From Kosakonia pseudosacchari (GTDB lineage: Bacteria > Pseudomonadota > Gammaproteobacteria > Enterobacterales > Enterobacteriaceae): 64,000 nt of DNA. Below the pieces are notes generated by a model that worked only from the letters and a program-made list of their open reading frames with translations, searched no databases and was not told the DNA's origin. Made by a program: the position numbers and the translations under genes. This document shows positions 61,920 to 64,000 of this stretch, one piece after another (within the stretch, counting starts at the first letter, position 1; every line of letters starts with the position of its first letter). The stretch covers positions 1-64,000 of the forward strand of contig NZ_FXWP01000006.1 in NCBI RefSeq assembly GCF_900184035.1, given 5' to 3'.

Positions 61920-62681
61920 ATGTCCAAGTCTGATGTTTTTCATCTCGGCCTCACCAAAAACGATTTACAAGGGGCTACGCTGGCCATCGTCCCTGGCGAT
62001 CCGGAGCGTGTGGAAAAGATCGCCGCGCTGATGGATAAGCCGGTCAAACTGGCCTCCCACCGCGAATTCACCAGCTGGCGTGCAGAGCTGGATGGCAAAC
62101 CGGTTATCGTGTGTTCCACCGGCATCGGCGGCCCGTCAACCTCTATCGCCGTCGAAGAGCTGGCGCAGCTTGGCATCCGCACTTTCCTGCGCGTGGGCAC
62201 CACCGGTGCGATTCAGCCGCACATTAATGTTGGCGACGTGCTGATCACCACCGCGTCCGTGCGCCTTGACGGCGCGAGCCTGCACTTTGCGCCGATGGAA
62301 TACCCGGCGGTGGCGGATTTTGAGTGCACTACTGCGCTGGTTGCGGCAGCGGATGCGATTGGCGCGACGAAACACATCGGCGTTACCGCCTCTTCTGACA
62401 CCTTCTACCCAGGCCAGGAGCGTTACGACACTTACTCTGGCCGCGTGGTTAACCGCTTTAAAGGTTCCATGGAAGAGTGGCAGTCCATGGGCGTGATGAA
62501 CTATGAAATGGAATCCGCCACGCTGCTGACCATGTGTGCAAGCCAGGGGCTGCGTGCAGGCATGGTTGCCGGTGTGATTGTGAACCGCACCCAGCAAGAG
62601 ATCCCGAATGCGGAAACCATGAAGCAGACCGAAAGCCACGCGGTGAAAATCGTGGTGGAAGCGGCGCGTCGTCTTCTGTAA
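61920..62681 (+). CDS. udp: Uridine phosphorylase
   Basis: 253 aa from the ATG at 61920 ([18 protein letters not shown]), PNP/UDP family with [25 protein letters not shown] and [10 protein letters not shown] segments. It cleaves uridine to uracil and ribose-1-phosphate. Activated by CRP and repressed by CytR in E. coli. Confidence 0.98.
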   Translation: MSKSDVFHLGLTKNDLQGATLAIVPGDPERVEKIAALMDKPVKLASHREFTSWRAELDGKPVIVCSTGIGGPSTSIAVEELAQLGIRTFLRVGTTGAIQPHINVGDVLITTASVRLDGASLHFAPMEYPAVADFECTTALVAAADAIGATKHIGVTASSDTFYPGQERYDTYSGRVVNRFKGSMEEWQSMGVMNYEMESATLLTMCASQGLRAGMVAGVIVNRTQQEIPNAETMKQTESHAVKIVVEAARRLL

Positions 62682-62699
62682 TTCACCTTCCCATTTGCT

Positions 62700-62726
62700 A
62701 AGGCCGACGCGTTCGGCCTTTTCTTT
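62700..62726 (+). terminator. udp terminator
   Basis: AAGGCCGA (62700-62707), loop CGCGT, TCGGCCTT (62713-62720), then TTCTTTTT. Confidence 0.9.
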
Positions 62727-62816
62727 TTGCGTACTGCTTCGCAGGAAAACCCCTTCCAAACTGGACGTTTATACAGCACAATCCTCCGCTATATGCGTTA
62801 TCACTAAGGGGACGTG

Positions 62817-64000
62817 GTGGACACTTCAATCATCGTCATGGCAGCCGTTGCGCTGGCGGGTTTACTGGTCGGCTGGCTGGCAGCAAGCTGGCGCGGGGCG
62901 CAGCAGCAGGCGGATCTGCTCGCGGAGCAGCGTGATGTCTTTAGCGAACTGAGCGCCGCCCGGCAGCAGATAACCCAAAACGAACACTGGCGCGAAGAGT
63001 GCGAGTTGCTCAATAACGAGCTGCGTAGCCTGCAACATATCAATAGCTCGCTGGAAGCGGATTTACGCGAAGTAACGACCCGGCTTGAATCTACGCAGTT
63101 ACATGCCGAAGAGAAGCTGCGCCAGATGCACAGCAGCGAGCAGCGCTTGAGCGAGCAGTTCGAAAATCTCGCTAACCGCATCTTTGAGCAGAGCAATCGC
63201 CGCGTCGATGAGCAAAACCGGCAAAGTCTGAACGGGCTGTTAACGCCGCTGCGCGAACAGCTTGATGGTTTTCGCCGCCAGGTGCAGGAGAGCTTTGGTC
63301 AGGAAGCGCGTGAACGGCATACGCTGGCGCATGAGATCCGCAACCTGCAACAGCTCAATGCCCAGATGGCGCAGGAAGCGATAAACCTGACGCGTGCGCT
63401 GAAAGGCGATAACAAAACCCAGGGTAATTGGGGCGAAGTGGTGCTGACCCGCGTACTGGAAGCCTCTGGTCTGCGTGAAGGCTATGAATACGAAACCCAG
63501 GTCAGTATTGAAAATGACCATCGCGCGCGGATGCAGCCGGATGTGATCGTGCGTCTGCCGCAGGGCAAAGATGTGGTGATCGACGCCAAAATGACGCTGG
63601 TCGCCTACGAACGTTACTTCAATGCCGACGACGACTTTACGCGCGAAGGCGCGTTACAAGAACATATCGCCTCGGTACGAAACCATATTCGCCTGCTTGG
63701 TCGTAAGGATTATCAGCAACTGCCGGGGCTGCGCAGCCTGGATTATGTCTTGATGTTTATTCCGGTGGAGCCGGCCTTTTTGATTGCGCTGGAAAGACAG
63801 CCTGAACTGATCACCGAAGCGCTGAAAAATAACATTATGCTGGTCAGCCCTACCACGCTGCTGGTGGCGCTACGCACCATTGCCAACCTGTGGCGTTATG
63901 AACATCAAAGCCGCAATGCGCAGCAGATCGCGGAGCGGGCGAGCCGCCTGTATGACAAAATGCGCCTGTTCGTTGACGACATGTCATCCATTGGTCAGAG
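62817..64000 (+). CDS. rmuC: RmuC, DNA recombination protein (partial, cut by window end)
   Basis: The first 394 codons are present; the reading frame is open to the last base. GTG start at 62817 after AAGGGGA (GTG codons are tandem at 62814 and 62817). One N-terminal membrane segment (residues 4-24), a long coiled coil (about 30-150), then the RmuC nuclease-like domain with GNWGEVVLTRVLEASGLREG and DAKMTLVAYERYF. In E. coli it limits inversions at short inverted repeats. Confidence 0.96.
   Translation, partial: MDTSIIVMAAVALAGLLVGWLAASWRGAQQQADLLAEQRDVFSELSAARQQITQNEHWREECELLNNELRSLQHINSSLEADLREVTTRLESTQLHAEEKLRQMHSSEQRLSEQFENLANRIFEQSNRRVDEQNRQSLNGLLTPLREQLDGFRRQVQESFGQEARERHTLAHEIRNLQQLNAQMAQEAINLTRALKGDNKTQGNWGEVVLTRVLEASGLREGYEYETQVSIENDHRARMQPDVIVRLPQGKDVVIDAKMTLVAYERYFNADDDFTREGALQEHIASVRNHIRLLGRKDYQQLPGLRSLDYVLMFIPVEPAFLIALERQPELITEALKNNIMLVSPTTLLVALRTIANLWRYEHQSRNAQQIAERASRLYDKMRLFVDDMSSIGQ

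Overview
The window is a stretch of enterobacterial (Enterobacterales, Enterobacteriaceae) chromosome that follows the E. coli K-12 map from yifB to rmuC (about minutes 85-87) almost gene for gene. The proteins recognised here are close to E. coli in sequence and length. The ERIC repeats, GC-rich codon use, intact ilvG and lack of aslBA and yigE suggest an Enterobacter/Kosakonia/Klebsiella-type relative rather than E. coli itself. There is no insertion sequence, prophage, CRISPR array or integrative element; this is core genome with small accessory differences.

Layout. 1-1.7 kb: yifB (comM-like). 2-11.3 kb: branched-chain amino acid block ilvL-(attenuator)-ilvX-ilvG-ilvM-ilvE-ilvD-ilvA, then ilvY and ilvC divergent from a shared control region. 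11.4-12.2 kb: an accessory pair (Rrf2-family regulator plus small membrane protein) between ilvC and ppiC. 12.2-19.7 kb: ppiC, rep, gppA-rhlB, trxA, rho. 19.9-30.8 kb: the enterobacterial common antigen (ECA) operon wecA-wzzE-wecB-wecC-wecD-wecE-wzxE-wecF-wzyE-wecG, without rffG and rffH. 31-33.5 kb: yifK, four tRNA genes (Arg-CCG, His-GTG, Leu-CAG, Pro-TGG) and the sRNA gene glmZ with a sigma-54-type promoter. 33.5-37.6 kb: hemCDXY on the minus strand, divergent from cyaA. 37.9-46.6 kb: cyaA, cyaY, lptM-dapF-yigA-xerC-yigB, uvrD with a LexA box. 46.6-51.3 kb: corL-corA, yigG-yigF, rarD, yigI, pldA. 51.4-64 kb: recQ, rhtC, rhtB, pldB, yigL, yigM, metR/metE, dlhH, udp and the 5' part of rmuC, cut by the window end.

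How the parts work together. The ilv genes give the enzymes for isoleucine and valine synthesis, with attenuation by leader-peptide translation and acetohydroxy-acid induction of ilvC through IlvY. The wec genes build, flip and polymerise the GlcNAc-ManNAcA-Fuc4NAc repeat; the dTDP-sugar precursor enzymes normally encoded by rffGH must come from elsewhere in the genome. GlmZ links amino-sugar supply (GlmS) to envelope synthesis. Several regulatory elements are visible in sequence: the ilv attenuator, an IlvY palindrome, CRP sites at cyaA and udp, MetR/MetJ sites at metE, a LexA box at uvrD, a translated leader at corA, and paired TGTC-N10-GACA sites upstream of glmZ.

The least ordinary points are the Rrf2/membrane-protein pair after ilvC, the ECA cluster lacking rffGH, the sigma-54/GlrR-type control of glmZ, a rho leader reading frame that has lost its ATG, an intrinsic terminator for the ilv operon lying inside the ilvY coding region, and three ERIC-type repeats, one of them reduced to its arms. 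I did not find a wholly undescribed system. The best candidate for unknown biology is the Rrf2/DUF1360-like pair.
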